From: Hydrogenibacillus schlegelii
GTDB lineage: Bacteria; Bacillota; Bacilli; Thermicanales; DSM-22653
Reading direction: 5' to 3'
Length of the DNA stretch: 64,000 nucleotides
Assembly: GCF_001653195.1 (NCBI RefSeq)
Contig: NZ_JXBB01000023.1
Span: 124,001-188,000 of the forward strand
This document shows positions 49,570-57,522 of this stretch, in pieces (within the stretch, counting starts at the first letter, position 1; every line of letters starts with the position of its first letter). The translations under genes and the position numbers were made by a program. The notes under the pieces are model-generated. The model worked only from the letters and a program-made list of their open reading frames with translations, had not been told where the DNA came from and searched no databases.

Positions 49570-50754
49570 TTACGGCGTCGTGACCGCGACGACTTGCCCC
49601 TCCGGCACCCAGTCGACGCCCGCCCCGAGCGCTTCGGAGACGAAGCGGAGAGGAACGAGGGTCCGTCCTCGTTCGACCGTCGGCGGCGCGTCGAGGGCGA
49701 CGGCCTGCCCGTCGATCCTGGCCGTGGGGTTGCCGATCTGCAAGGTAATCGTCTTTTCGCCGTTCGCCAGCGTCACTTCGCGCGTCCGTTCATTCCACGT
49801 GACGGTGAGCCCGAGGGCTTCGGCGATGGCGCGAATGGGCGCGAGCGTGCGTCCGTTTTCCACCTTGGGGGCGACGTCAAACGCGAGAAGCTCGCCGTTG
49901 ACGTAGACGCGGATGCCTTGTGCCGCCCCGGACGTTTTGAGCAACCGGCCGAGCTTCTCGTACGCTTCCCGGTCTTTGGGATCGCGCCGAAGCCGCTCTT
50001 CCTGCGCGGCGAGGGCCGCCTTCCGCTTGCCCAGCTTCTCGTAGACCTCGACGATCTCTTTTAAGACTTCGGCCTGCTCTTTGACGGACCGCTCGGCGAG
50101 CTTGACGAGGGCGGATTGCGTCAAAACGGCATCGAGCGTGTCGTCGTCCAGCGCTTTCAGCGCGTTTTCGAGGTTTGTCCGTTCGTCCTCAGGCTGCCCG
50201 GCGGGATTTTGCTCGTTCGCGGCGGGGTTGGCGCCGCTTTCGCCTTTCAAGAGAGCCAATAAATTTTGCAGTTCTTCGAGCGTCGCGTCGTTCAGGCGTT
50301 GAATGATCGGTTCGGCCGGCGTGCCCTTCACCTTTTCGAGGGCTTTTTCCAATCCCTTCCGGTAATTTTCTTCCACCTTTTCGAGCTTTTTGAGATGCTT
50401 TTGTTCTTTTTTGCGCTCCTTTTTCAATTCAACTTTCTGTTTCTCATCCTCATCCTCATCCTCATCTTCGTCTTTGTCTTCGTCTTCGTCTTCGTCTTCG
50501 TCCACGTTTTCGTCTTTGTTCTGCTTGCCGCTCGAGACGTGGCCGGCTTGATCGGTCGGCTCCGGGGCGCTCGGTTTTTGAGAAGGCGTCGGTTCTTGTG
50601 AAGACGGAGGCGGCGCTTGGGTTTCATTGGAGGACGGGGAAACCGCCGAAGTGTCCTGAGAAGCCGCTCGAACGGGTTCGAGCGCGGCACCGGAGTGAGC
50701 GAAGGCGAAGATCAGCGCCAGCACGACGACCAAGAGACGATGGACCGACCGCAA
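49570..50754 (-). CDS. Secreted protein with acidic/coiled region and copper amine oxidase-like stalk domain
   Basis: This 394-residue protein starts with a signal peptide (hydrophobic residues 8-25). A Ser/Pro/Thr-rich stretch follows, then an almost pure Asp/Glu run (about 80-105), a Lys/Glu-rich helical part, a TPR-like segment and, from residue 285 on, two repeats of the 'copper amine oxidase N-terminal' stalk domain: VNGELLAFDVAPKVENGRTL and RIDGQAVALDAPPTVERGRT. Such stalk domains occur in surface proteins and are not oxidases. The TTG start is 7 bases after AGGAGGG. It follows a c-di-GMP-I riboswitch, which suggests a role in adhesion or biofilm life. Confidence 0.8.
   Translation of the reverse strand: MRSVHRLLVVVLALIFAFAHSGAALEPVRAASQDTSAVSPSSNETQAPPPSSQEPTPSQKPSAPEPTDQAGHVSSGKQNKDENVDEDEDEDEDKDEDEDEDEDEKQKVELKKERKKEQKHLKKLEKVEENYRKGLEKALEKVKGTPAEPIIQRLNDATLEELQNLLALLKGESGANPAANEQNPAGQPEDERTNLENALKALDDDTLDAVLTQSALVKLAERSVKEQAEVLKEIVEVYEKLGKRKAALAAQEERLRRDPKDREAYEKLGRLLKTSGAAQGIRVYVNGELLAFDVAPKVENGRTLAPIRAIAEALGLTVTWNERTREVTLANGEKTITLQIGNPTARIDGQAVALDAPPTVERGRTLVPLRFVSEALGAGVDWVPEGQVVAVTTP
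50448..50511 (-). repeat. Asp-Glu codon repeat in the stalk-domain gene
   Basis: About 64 bases consist of repeated GAC/GAT and GAA/GAG codons (on the plus strand a TCTTCGTCT- and TCATCC-like series) encoding the acidic run. Two sub-blocks use different codon pairs, so it probably grew by slippage in steps. Confidence 0.7.
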
Positions 50755-50827
50755 CGCCCTTCCCTCCTCTTGAAGGTTTTTAAAACGTGAGCACCGAAAC
50801 GGGAATCCGCTTGAAGGGCGCTGCCGG

Positions 50828-50863
50828 AAAACGAAAACGCGCGAGCTGCCGTGAACTCGCGCG
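50828..50863 (-). terminator. Riboswitch expression-platform terminator
   Basis: On the minus strand CGCGCGAG and CTCGCGCG form an 8-bp stem followed by TTTTCGTTTT. An alternative pairing, AGCTGCCG (50905-50898) with CGGCAGCT (50851-50844), uses the loop and the first bases of the descending arm, so the two structures exclude each other, as in a terminator/antiterminator switch. Confidence 0.7.
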
Positions 50864-50904
50864 CATGGTCTGAGGTCTCAGACACGCGTGTGGAATCCGG
50901 CAGC

Positions 50905-51025
50905 TGGCTGGCATGGCCCCGTCGGCGATGCCGCGTTCCGTTTCACGTGCCATCGGTCGCCCCGACGAGACTTTAGCCCCTATAGCTTTGCGCCCGGCGC
51001 TTTCGCGCCGTTTGCCCTGAGCGGA
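50905..51025 (-). promoter_or_regulatory. Cyclic di-GMP-I (GEMM-I) riboswitch
   Basis: On the minus strand the conserved c-di-GMP-I aptamer elements occur in order. AGGGCAAAC (51018-51010) comes first, then a GGCGC/GCGCC hairpin capped by a GAAA tetraloop (51004-51001), GGGCGCAAAGC (50995-50985) and GGGGCTAAA (50980-50972). After these comes a second, longer stem region. These match the class I consensus (AGGGCAAACC...GAAA...GGGACGCAAAGCC...CCUAAA). It lies between a promoter and a terminator in the 5' leader of the stalk-domain gene. The exact 3' border is approximate. Confidence 0.87.
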
Positions 51026-51035
51026 TTGTGCGTCT

Positions 51036-51065
51036 ATTATACAAGAAGACCCGCACGGATGTCGA
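51036..51065 (-). promoter_or_regulatory. Promoter of the riboswitch-stalk transcript
   Basis: Reading the minus strand, TCGACA (51065-51060), 18 bases and TATAAT (51041-51036) form a good sigma-A promoter whose start would fall just before the riboswitch. Confidence 0.75.
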
Positions 51066-51139
51066 CAATGTATTCTTTTTGGCGACTTGGTCATCCATGG
51101 AGACGACGAAGCGCAGACCGTCGTATTGGAATGGTTCAT

Positions 51140-52837
51140 TTAATCTTGGAGTGACGTTGAATGCACTTTATATGTCAACGGACCCGGCTGATAAATTCCC
51201 GAAGGCGGATTAAGAATGACGTCGGGATTATAAAAGATCTTCAGGCGGGACCGTTCGATCGGCAGCTGTTCCTGCGGTTCTTCAAAACAAATGTCGAGAC
51301 CGAACCAGCATTCCCAAGTTTTTCCTTTTGCGGCGTTCAGTATCACATTCCTTCCCATGACGCCGCCGTGGATTTCGATATTTGAGCCGACGCCGTAAAG
51401 CGTTATATCCTGGTTTGAATAAAAATAAGCGTTCATCACGAGCGGTTGGCTGTTAAAGAGGTTATTGTTTTTGACGAGCACCTCTTTGTCGGCAGCAACG
51501 ATCGTAAAGTTATTATCCTGCATCTTAAAGTCTTCGATCGTGGCTTCACCAGCGGTGTAGATCGTGCTTCGATACCACAGGTTCTCTTGAATCCTTACGT
51601 TCCCTTTTGAATAAAGCGTTCCCTGGAAATAAGCGTCCTTCATGAGGGTGTCCTTTGCTACATACATCCATTGGCCGGGATTAAGTTGTAAAGTGCTACG
51701 AGCCGCACCATCCCCTTGCACTTCCGCTTTCCCGCCGACGTAAACATTGCCGCCCCAAACGCTTAGAGAAGCGCCTTTTCTGATGATCAGGTCTTTTTCA
51801 ACAAGCAAATCACCGTTTACGATGAGGCTAACGTTGGGTTTTATCTCTAATTTGCCCTTAACCCAAAGTCCTCTATTTTTATTTAGAATGTTCATTAATT
51901 CAATATCTTGTGTATTAACATCCAAATCTGTCTCCCAATGCGTGCAGTTTCCTCGATTATCCCGTTTTATACATTTTTTGTACACAACGTCCTCTGCAAG
52001 CAAAGGCTTCTGGTTTTCTTTTTCCAAAACCAATTGCATCACCGGTATGGTCTGTTTTTCAACCGTTCCGTGCGACAGCGTCGGCGGGACGACAAAACCT
52101 TTCTGTAAGTTTTCGGGTGTCAACGGGAGCTGTTCCTTTACCCGACTGCCGAACAACCGTTTGTAATGGGTCAAAATGATGTGATCGCGTTCGGAATAGA
52201 GTTTCCCTTTCAGTGCGGAATAGCCGGTTCTTTTCGTGTCCCCGCCGAACAGCCCCCAATCATAATGGGCATACGGCGATGATTCGAGCGGGCCGGTGAT
52301 CAAAGCGTCCCCTTCCACATACGCTGCACCGTTAAAGGACAACTTTCCGTCCGTCACAAGTGCAAACATGAACGGTTTGGCCACAGTGGTTACCAGGTAC
52401 GTCCGGGTAATTTTTCGTTCGCTTGCGCCGTACGTGCCTTTTACGGTGACGGTAACGTAGGCCGAGTAGACATTCGGATCTATATTGCCGTGCTGGTCGC
52501 CGTTGATCGGTGAGACCGATTTTTCTAGCGTAAATCCTGCGTTATCGGGCGGCGTGATGGACGCTACGATTTGCTTGAGTGTTCGGTCGGCGGCGGAAGG
52601 ATCGACGTTGCCGGCTTCTTTTATTTTCTGATCGAAGTTTGCTTCCCAGTAGACAAGGCCGTCGTCGGCCATCGATTGGGCACGCAGGGCGTTGTCCTCT
52701 TTCGCACCGATTGAAGCAGACGTGATCGTCAGGCTCACCAGCGCCAGCCCCGTAACGCTCGCAAAGAGGAGAAGGATTAAGGCAAGTGGAAGTGCATAAG
52801 CAAATGTTTTGGCGTTCTGATGTTTAGTCCGGTCCAT
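51140..52837 (-). CDS. PilX-like pilus assembly protein with beta-solenoid region
   Basis: This 565-residue protein has a PilX-type N-terminus: basic residues, then LALILLLFASVTGLALVSLT and RAQSMADDGLVYWEANFD. The C-terminal half has short repeating beta strands (VKGKLEIKPNVSLIVNGDLL, VWGGNVYVGGKAEVQGDG) like polymer-forming/bactofilin-type solenoids. It is probably a minor, tip-associated pilus component. AGGGGGTGAT precedes the ATG. The gene is clearly AT-richer than its neighbours (24 of 60 bases are G or C in 51421-51480), suggesting transfer or cassette exchange. Confidence 0.65.
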   Translation of the reverse strand: MDRTKHQNAKTFAYALPLALILLLFASVTGLALVSLTITSASIGAKEDNALRAQSMADDGLVYWEANFDQKIKEAGNVDPSAADRTLKQIVASITPPDNAGFTLEKSVSPINGDQHGNIDPNVYSAYVTVTVKGTYGASERKITRTYLVTTVAKPFMFALVTDGKLSFNGAAYVEGDALITGPLESSPYAHYDWGLFGGDTKRTGYSALKGKLYSERDHIILTHYKRLFGSRVKEQLPLTPENLQKGFVVPPTLSHGTVEKQTIPVMQLVLEKENQKPLLAEDVVYKKCIKRDNRGNCTHWETDLDVNTQDIELMNILNKNRGLWVKGKLEIKPNVSLIVNGDLLVEKDLIIRKGASLSVWGGNVYVGGKAEVQGDGAARSTLQLNPGQWMYVAKDTLMKDAYFQGTLYSKGNVRIQENLWYRSTIYTAGEATIEDFKMQDNNFTIVAADKEVLVKNNNLFNSQPLVMNAYFYSNQDITLYGVGSNIEIHGGVMGRNVILNAAKGKTWECWFGLDICFEEPQEQLPIERSRLKIFYNPDVILNPPSGIYQPGPLTYKVHSTSLQD

Positions 52838-52850
52838 TGATGATCACCCC

Positions 52851-53414
52851 CTAAGGCAAGACAGAGACGATGCGGAAAAAACGTTTTTCTGTTCCCCAAT
52901 CGATCTGACAAACAAGATTCATCGCAATCATTCCGCCGTTTATTTCAAAAGACGTCCGGTCGCCGGAAGCCGTCTGATCGCTGCAGAAACGCAAGGGCAG
53001 CGTCGTTTCATGCCTGTTGACTTGTTGATTGTCGGGCGTTTCCGTCCACGTCTCAAGCTTTAGCCCGCTCTCGGTAAGCGTAAACTGCCGGACGATCTTC
53101 TGGGCGTTTTCTTCTTTGACGGCCCGGAAGGCCCGGACGGCGCCGGACGCTTGTTCCGGGACGGGTTCGAGGCGGGTTGCGTCTTTCACCTGCCGTTCGA
53201 TCATGTGGGTGATGACGTCGACTTCTCTTTCGACTTCCAGATCGCGGGTCAGTCGGGCTTGAGTTTGTCCTACGGCCAACACGATGAACGCGGAAGCCAG
53301 CATCACCACCGCGGAGAGGGAGAGGGCGGCGAGCAGCTCGACGAGCGTGAGCCCCGCCTCATGCTCGGAAGAAGAGGGACGCTCAATGCATTGAGGGGAG
53401 TTCACCCCTTTCAC
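52851..53414 (-). CDS. Prepilin-like protein (PulJ/minor pilin type)
   Basis: This 187-residue protein has a class III signal sequence: a 21-residue leader ending EAG, then LTLVELLAALSLSAVVM with Glu at position 5 of the mature protein, and a helical stem. The rest resembles PulJ-like minor pseudopilins (two Cys late in the chain). The GTG start follows GGAGGAAGGC and overlaps the stop of the preceding pilin gene, so translation is coupled. Confidence 0.75.
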   Translation of the reverse strand: MKGVNSPQCIERPSSSEHEAGLTLVELLAALSLSAVVMLASAFIVLAVGQTQARLTRDLEVEREVDVITHMIERQVKDATRLEPVPEQASGAVRAFRAVKEENAQKIVRQFTLTESGLKLETWTETPDNQQVNRHETTLPLRFCSDQTASGDRTSFEINGGMIAMNLVCQIDWGTEKRFFRIVSVLP

Positions 53415-53917
53415 CGCCTTCCTCCGACGAGCGCTTCGTGCGTGACCTCGCCCATAGGCCCTTTGACCCGTACGGCGAGGTTGTACAGCGGCGCGTCGGT
53501 ATTGTTCCGGTACGGTTCAAGTTTGACGCAGATGTTGTAGCGGGACAATAGACGATCCGGGATCCCGTTCAGACGCGGCTCCGGCGGAACGTGCCATCCC
53601 GGGGTCGGATCGGGGGCGGAGGCACAGGCGGGCGATGTTTGGATTTCGTCGTCCAAATCCTCCGCAGAGAGCTTGCGGTACGCTTCGACGATCGCCAGGG
53701 CGACGTGCAGGGCCTCTCTCTTGTCTTGGCTTAGGGCATTGATCTGTGTCGATCCGAGGACCAGGCCGAGCACGATCAAACTGACGACGGTGAGGAGGAG
53801 AAGCGCCGCCAAAACTTCGACCAGCGTGAACGCCCGCGTCGCGCAAATCGGCGAACATGCATGGCTTTTCGTTTGGTCCCCTGTTCGTTCCCTGTTTATT
53901 AAATCGATGCGTTTCAA
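53411..53917 (-). CDS. Prepilin-like protein (PilV/PulI minor pilin type)
   Basis: This 168-residue protein has the prepilin motif CATRAFTLVEVLAALLLLTV, cleaved before Phe with Ala rather than Gly at -1, and mature Glu5. A coiled N-terminal helix is followed by a short globular part with two cysteines. TTG 53917 is the best start, although its ribosome site (GGGGACG) is weak. It is the first gene of the minus-strand minor-pilin operon, divergent from pilB. Confidence 0.7.
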   Translation of the reverse strand: MKRIDLINRERTGDQTKSHACSPICATRAFTLVEVLAALLLLTVVSLIVLGLVLGSTQINALSQDKREALHVALAIVEAYRKLSAEDLDDEIQTSPACASAPDPTPGWHVPPEPRLNGIPDRLLSRYNICVKLEPYRNNTDAPLYNLAVRVKGPMGEVTHEALVGGRR

Positions 53918-53967
53918 GGCACGTCCCCACTCAGAATGGGATCATCGACCCGTCGTCGTGTACTAAA

Positions 53968-53973
53968 ATTATA
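53968..53973 (-). promoter_or_regulatory. -10 box of the minus-strand minor-pilin operon
   Basis: TATAAT on the minus strand lies 50 bases upstream of the first minor pilin gene. No clear -35 is seen. Confidence 0.4.
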
Positions 53974-53996
53974 ATGAAGAACGAAGCGAAAAGGGA

Positions 53997-54026
53997 GTGA
54001 CAAATAGGACGCTTTTCCTATATAAT
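53997..54026 (+). promoter_or_regulatory. pilB operon promoter
   Basis: GTGACA (53997-54002), 18 bases and TATAAT (54021-54026) form a sigma-A promoter just upstream of pilB. Confidence 0.7.
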
Positions 54027-54058
54027 GGGCTCAACATCCTCCGAAAGGAGGAAGGATC

Positions 54059-55744
54059 TTGACGGCCTCACGGGCACGCTTGCGCCTGGGTGATCTTTTG
54101 CTCCAGAGCGGAGCGATCACCGAAGAGGCGTTGGCGGAAGCGCTTGCCGAACAGCGGCGGACGAAAGAGCGGCTGGGCGACATTTTGATTCGCCGGGGAC
54201 TGATCACCCCCGAGGCGCTCTATGCCGTCCTGGAGAAGCAGCTCGGCATCCCCCACGTCCGGTTGTCGCGCCAGGCGCTTTCGCCGGCATTGGCCCAAAT
54301 CGTGCCCGAGGCGTTGGCCCGGAAGTACCGCGTCATCCCGTATGATCGACAGGGGAACGTCTTGTCGCTGGCGATGGTCGATCCGCTCGACTATTACGCC
54401 ATCGACGACATCGAGCTGATCACCGGACTTGCCGTCCGCCCGGCGCTGATCAGCCCCGACGAGTTCGCGACGGCGCTCGCTCGCCTCTACGGGCCGGAGA
54501 ACGAGGTCGTCGAAGAGATGGCCCAGGGGGAGGAGGCCCTTCGGGAAGAAGAGATTTACGACGAAGCGTCGCCGATCGTCCGCTTTGTGACGCAGACGAT
54601 CGAACGCGCCGTCCGCCTTCGGGCGAGCGACATCCACTTCGATCCGTTCGTCGAGGGCGCCACCGTCCGCTTTCGCATCGACGGGAAACTCCGCCGCGAG
54701 CAGACGATCTCCCGGCGCGTGATGCAGATGGTCGCCGCGCGGATCAAGATCGTCGCCGACCTCAACATCGCCGAGCGCCGCCGGCCGCAGGACGGGCGCT
54801 TCCGCCTCGTCGTCGACGGGCGGGACATCGACATCCGCGTGTCGGTGCTGCCCACGCTGCACGGGGAGAAAATCGTGCTGCGCCTCCTCGATCAGTCGCG
54901 CGGCGTACGCCGGGTGGAGGATCTCGGTTTGGCGGAAGACAACTTCAAGCGGCTCGTCGCCATCACCGACCGGCCGAGCGGCATGGTGCTCATCACCGGC
55001 CCGACGGGAAGCGGCAAATCGACGACGCTCTACGCCCTGCTCGACCGGCTCAATCAGGAAGCGCGGAACATCATCACGATCGAAGATCCGGTCGAGTATG
55101 AGATCGAGGGGATCAACCAGGTGAACGTCAACCCGCAGGCGGGGCTCACTTTCGCCAGCGGGCTTCGGGCGATCCTTAGGCAGGATCCGAACATCATCAT
55201 GGTGGGCGAAATCCGCGACCTCGAGACGGCGGAGATCGCCGTGCGCGCGGCGCTCACCGGACACCTCGTCCTGTCGACGCTGCACACGAACGACGCCGTG
55301 GGGGCGGTCGACCGGTTGCGCGACATGGGCATCCCGTCGTACTTGATCGCCGCGGCGTTAAACGGCGTCGTCGCCCAGCGGCTCGTGCGGCGGGTTTGCC
55401 CCGAATGTCGGGTGCGTCGGGGGCCGACGGAAGATGAGGCGCTCGTGCTGTCCCGTTTCGGGTACGGCGACGTGGATATGCTCCAGCGCGGAAGCGGCTG
55501 TCCGACGTGCGGTTTTACCGGCTACTACGGCCGTCTCGCCGTCCACGAGGTGTTCGTCCTCGACGAGCGGGCCAAGCGGATGATTGCCGAAGGGGCCGAG
55601 GCGCAGGACATCCTGCAGCACGCGCGGGCGCGGGGCATGCGACGGCTCATCGAGGACGCCCTGGAGAAGGTGGCGGCAGGGGAGACGACGCTGGAAGAAG
55701 TGTTCTCCGAAATCGGCTTTGCGGGATTTGACGAGGGGGCCTAG
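54059..55744 (+). CDS. pilB: Type IV pilus assembly ATPase PilB (GspE family)
   Basis: This 561-residue hexameric ATPase powers pilus extension. The N-terminal MshEN/GspE-N part (about residues 1-150) is followed by the ATPase core: Walker [19 protein letters not shown], Asp box ITIEDPVEYEIEGI, Walker B DPNIIMVGEIRD and His box LSTLHTNDAVGAVDRL. A zinc-binding pair of CxxC motifs follows (CPEC, CPTCGFTGYYGR). The TTG start is preceded by AAAGGAGGAAGG. It heads a plus-strand pilus operon. Confidence 0.93.
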   Translation: MTASRARLRLGDLLLQSGAITEEALAEALAEQRRTKERLGDILIRRGLITPEALYAVLEKQLGIPHVRLSRQALSPALAQIVPEALARKYRVIPYDRQGNVLSLAMVDPLDYYAIDDIELITGLAVRPALISPDEFATALARLYGPENEVVEEMAQGEEALREEEIYDEASPIVRFVTQTIERAVRLRASDIHFDPFVEGATVRFRIDGKLRREQTISRRVMQMVAARIKIVADLNIAERRRPQDGRFRLVVDGRDIDIRVSVLPTLHGEKIVLRLLDQSRGVRRVEDLGLAEDNFKRLVAITDRPSGMVLITGPTGSGKSTTLYALLDRLNQEARNIITIEDPVEYEIEGINQVNVNPQAGLTFASGLRAILRQDPNIIMVGEIRDLETAEIAVRAALTGHLVLSTLHTNDAVGAVDRLRDMGIPSYLIAAALNGVVAQRLVRRVCPECRVRRGPTEDEALVLSRFGYGDVDMLQRGSGCPTCGFTGYYGRLAVHEVFVLDERAKRMIAEGAEAQDILQHARARGMRRLIEDALEKVAAGETTLEEVFSEIGFAGFDEGA

Positions 55745-55746
55745 CG

Positions 55747-56955
55747 ATGCCGGCGTTCGTCTACGTGGCCCGTGACCCAAAGGGTAAGCGCGTGCGGGGG
55801 AAAGTGGAGGCGGCGACGCTTCGCGAGGCGGCGGAAAAGCTTCGCGAGCAGCGCCTCATCGTCCTCGATGTGCGCGAACCGCGGGTGAGCGCGCTGGACC
55901 GGGAGATTTACCTTGCGCCGCCGGTGAAGGGAAAGGAGTTCGTCTTTTTCACCCGGCAGCTCGCCGCGCTCCTCCGCGCCGGGGTGCCGGTCGTGCGCGC
56001 GCTCACCCTGCTGTATGAGCAGACGGCGAATCGCCGCTTTCGCCGCGTCCTCGCCGCGGTCGCGGAGGCGCTGAGAAGCGGGCGGTCGTTCGCCGAGGCG
56101 ATCGGCGAGCACCCGGCCTTTTTCCCGCGTTTTTTCGTCGCCATGGTGCGCGCCGGAGAGGTGTCGGGACAGCTCGATGAGACGCTCACGCGCGCCGCCG
56201 ATTTTTACGAGCGCCAGCTTTCGACGCGCGAGGAGATCAAGTCCGCGCTCACCTATCCCGTCATCGTCGCCGTCGTCGCCGCCCTGGCCGTCCTCTTCAT
56301 GCTGACGTTTGTCATCCCGCGCTTTACCGCCCTGTACGCGGACCTCGGCGTGCCGCTTCCGGCGATCACCGTCTGGACGCTTACGGTAAGCGAGGCGCTC
56401 GCGCGCTTCTGGTACGCGTGGCTCGGCGGGGCGGTTCTCGTGGCCATCGGCGCGGCGGCCTGGATCCGGACGGAAGAAGGGAGGAGGCTTTGGGACGACC
56501 TGCGCTTCCGCCTGCCGGTCGTCGGCCCGCTCGCGCAAAAAGGGGCGATGGCGCTCTTCGCCCGGACGATGGCCACGTTCTATGCCTCGGCCGTGCCGAC
56601 GATGGAGGCGCTGACGATCGCCGGAGAGGTGGTGCAAAACCGGGCGGTGGCGCGTGACCTCGAAGCGGTAAAGACGGCGCTTCGCGACGGGCAATCGTTG
56701 TCCCGCGCGCTGCGGGGGCGAAAGACCGTCCCGCCGATCCTCGTGCAGATGGTCGCCGTCGGCGAGGAGACCGGCTCGCTGGACGACGTGCTCGGGAAGA
56801 TCGCCGACTTCTACGAGCTGGAGGTGCGCCATACGGTGGCGCGGCTGAAGTCGCTCATCGAGCCGCTTTTGATCGTCGGCCTCGCCGCCGTCATCGGCGT
56901 GATCATGCTTTCGGTTTTGCTCCCGATGCTGACGCTGTATCAAAATCTCCGATGA
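55747..56955 (+). CDS. pilC: Type IV pilus inner membrane platform protein PilC (GspF family)
   Basis: This 402-residue membrane protein has two GspF domains, each ending in a hydrophobic helix. It shows FVFFTRQLAALLRAGVPVVRAL, and later ARTMATFYASAVPTMEALTI and VGEETGSLDDVLGKIADFYE. It follows pilB by two bases and probably couples the ATPase to pilin assembly. Confidence 0.93.
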   Translation: MPAFVYVARDPKGKRVRGKVEAATLREAAEKLREQRLIVLDVREPRVSALDREIYLAPPVKGKEFVFFTRQLAALLRAGVPVVRALTLLYEQTANRRFRRVLAAVAEALRSGRSFAEAIGEHPAFFPRFFVAMVRAGEVSGQLDETLTRAADFYERQLSTREEIKSALTYPVIVAVVAALAVLFMLTFVIPRFTALYADLGVPLPAITVWTLTVSEALARFWYAWLGGAVLVAIGAAAWIRTEEGRRLWDDLRFRLPVVGPLAQKGAMALFARTMATFYASAVPTMEALTIAGEVVQNRAVARDLEAVKTALRDGQSLSRALRGRKTVPPILVQMVAVGEETGSLDDVLGKIADFYELEVRHTVARLKSLIEPLLIVGLAAVIGVIMLSVLLPMLTLYQNLR

Positions 56956-56970
56956 TCCGGGGGAGGAGGA

Positions 56971-57480
56971 ATGAAGATGTTCGTCGAAGTCATGAAGCAG
57001 GGTGAAGTTTTGGCCGCCGATCGCCGGAAAGCCGATGTCCGCCGCGCGCGCGAGGCGGGGTTTACGCTCCTTGAACTCCTTGCCGTCGTGGTGATCCTCG
57101 GCATCATCGCCGCGATCGCCATTCCACTGATCGGGGGGATCATCGACAGCGCGAAGAAAGATGCGACCCGCGGCGTGGCCATCTCGATGTATGAAGCGGC
57201 ACGGTTGTACATCGTGAGCGAGAAAGGCGGCGATTTTAAAAACGCAGTGGTAACGCTTGAAGAATTGCAAAATAAGGGGTACATGCAAAAAGATACAAGG
57301 GACGGGTATGGGGAACCCATTGAGGCTGAAAATAGCAAAGTCGAGTTCGACAAAGACGGAAATCTATCCCAAGTTGTGATTAAATCGCCGAAAGTAGATG
57401 AGAAATATACTGCGGAACAGATCTTTTCAAGACAACAGACCCCAGGGCAACAGACCCAAGAGCCACAGCCCAATCCATGA
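56971..57480 (+). CDS. pilA: Type IV pilin (major pilin candidate)
   Basis: This 169-residue prepilin has a long basic leader ending REAG and the mature start FTLLELLAVVVILGIIAAIA with Glu5. The globular part is short and the C-terminus is Gln/Pro-rich. GGGAGGAGGA precedes the ATG. Base composition changes within the gene: 36 of 60 bases are G or C in 57061-57120 (membrane helix), but 24 of 60 in 57241-57300 (globular part). This suggests replacement of the exposed domain. Confidence 0.85.
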   Translation: MKMFVEVMKQGEVLAADRRKADVRRAREAGFTLLELLAVVVILGIIAAIAIPLIGGIIDSAKKDATRGVAISMYEAARLYIVSEKGGDFKNAVVTLEELQNKGYMQKDTRDGYGEPIEAENSKVEFDKDGNLSQVVIKSPKVDEKYTAEQIFSRQQTPGQQTQEPQPNP

Positions 57481-57522
57481 ATGATCGAACACGGTTTACT
57501 TGCCAAAAGGGAGTTTACCTAA

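Noticed and set aside
50448-50511. Short regular repeats as a CRISPR-like array
   Set aside because: The period is 6 bases, all within a coding frame for Asp/Glu; there are no spacers.
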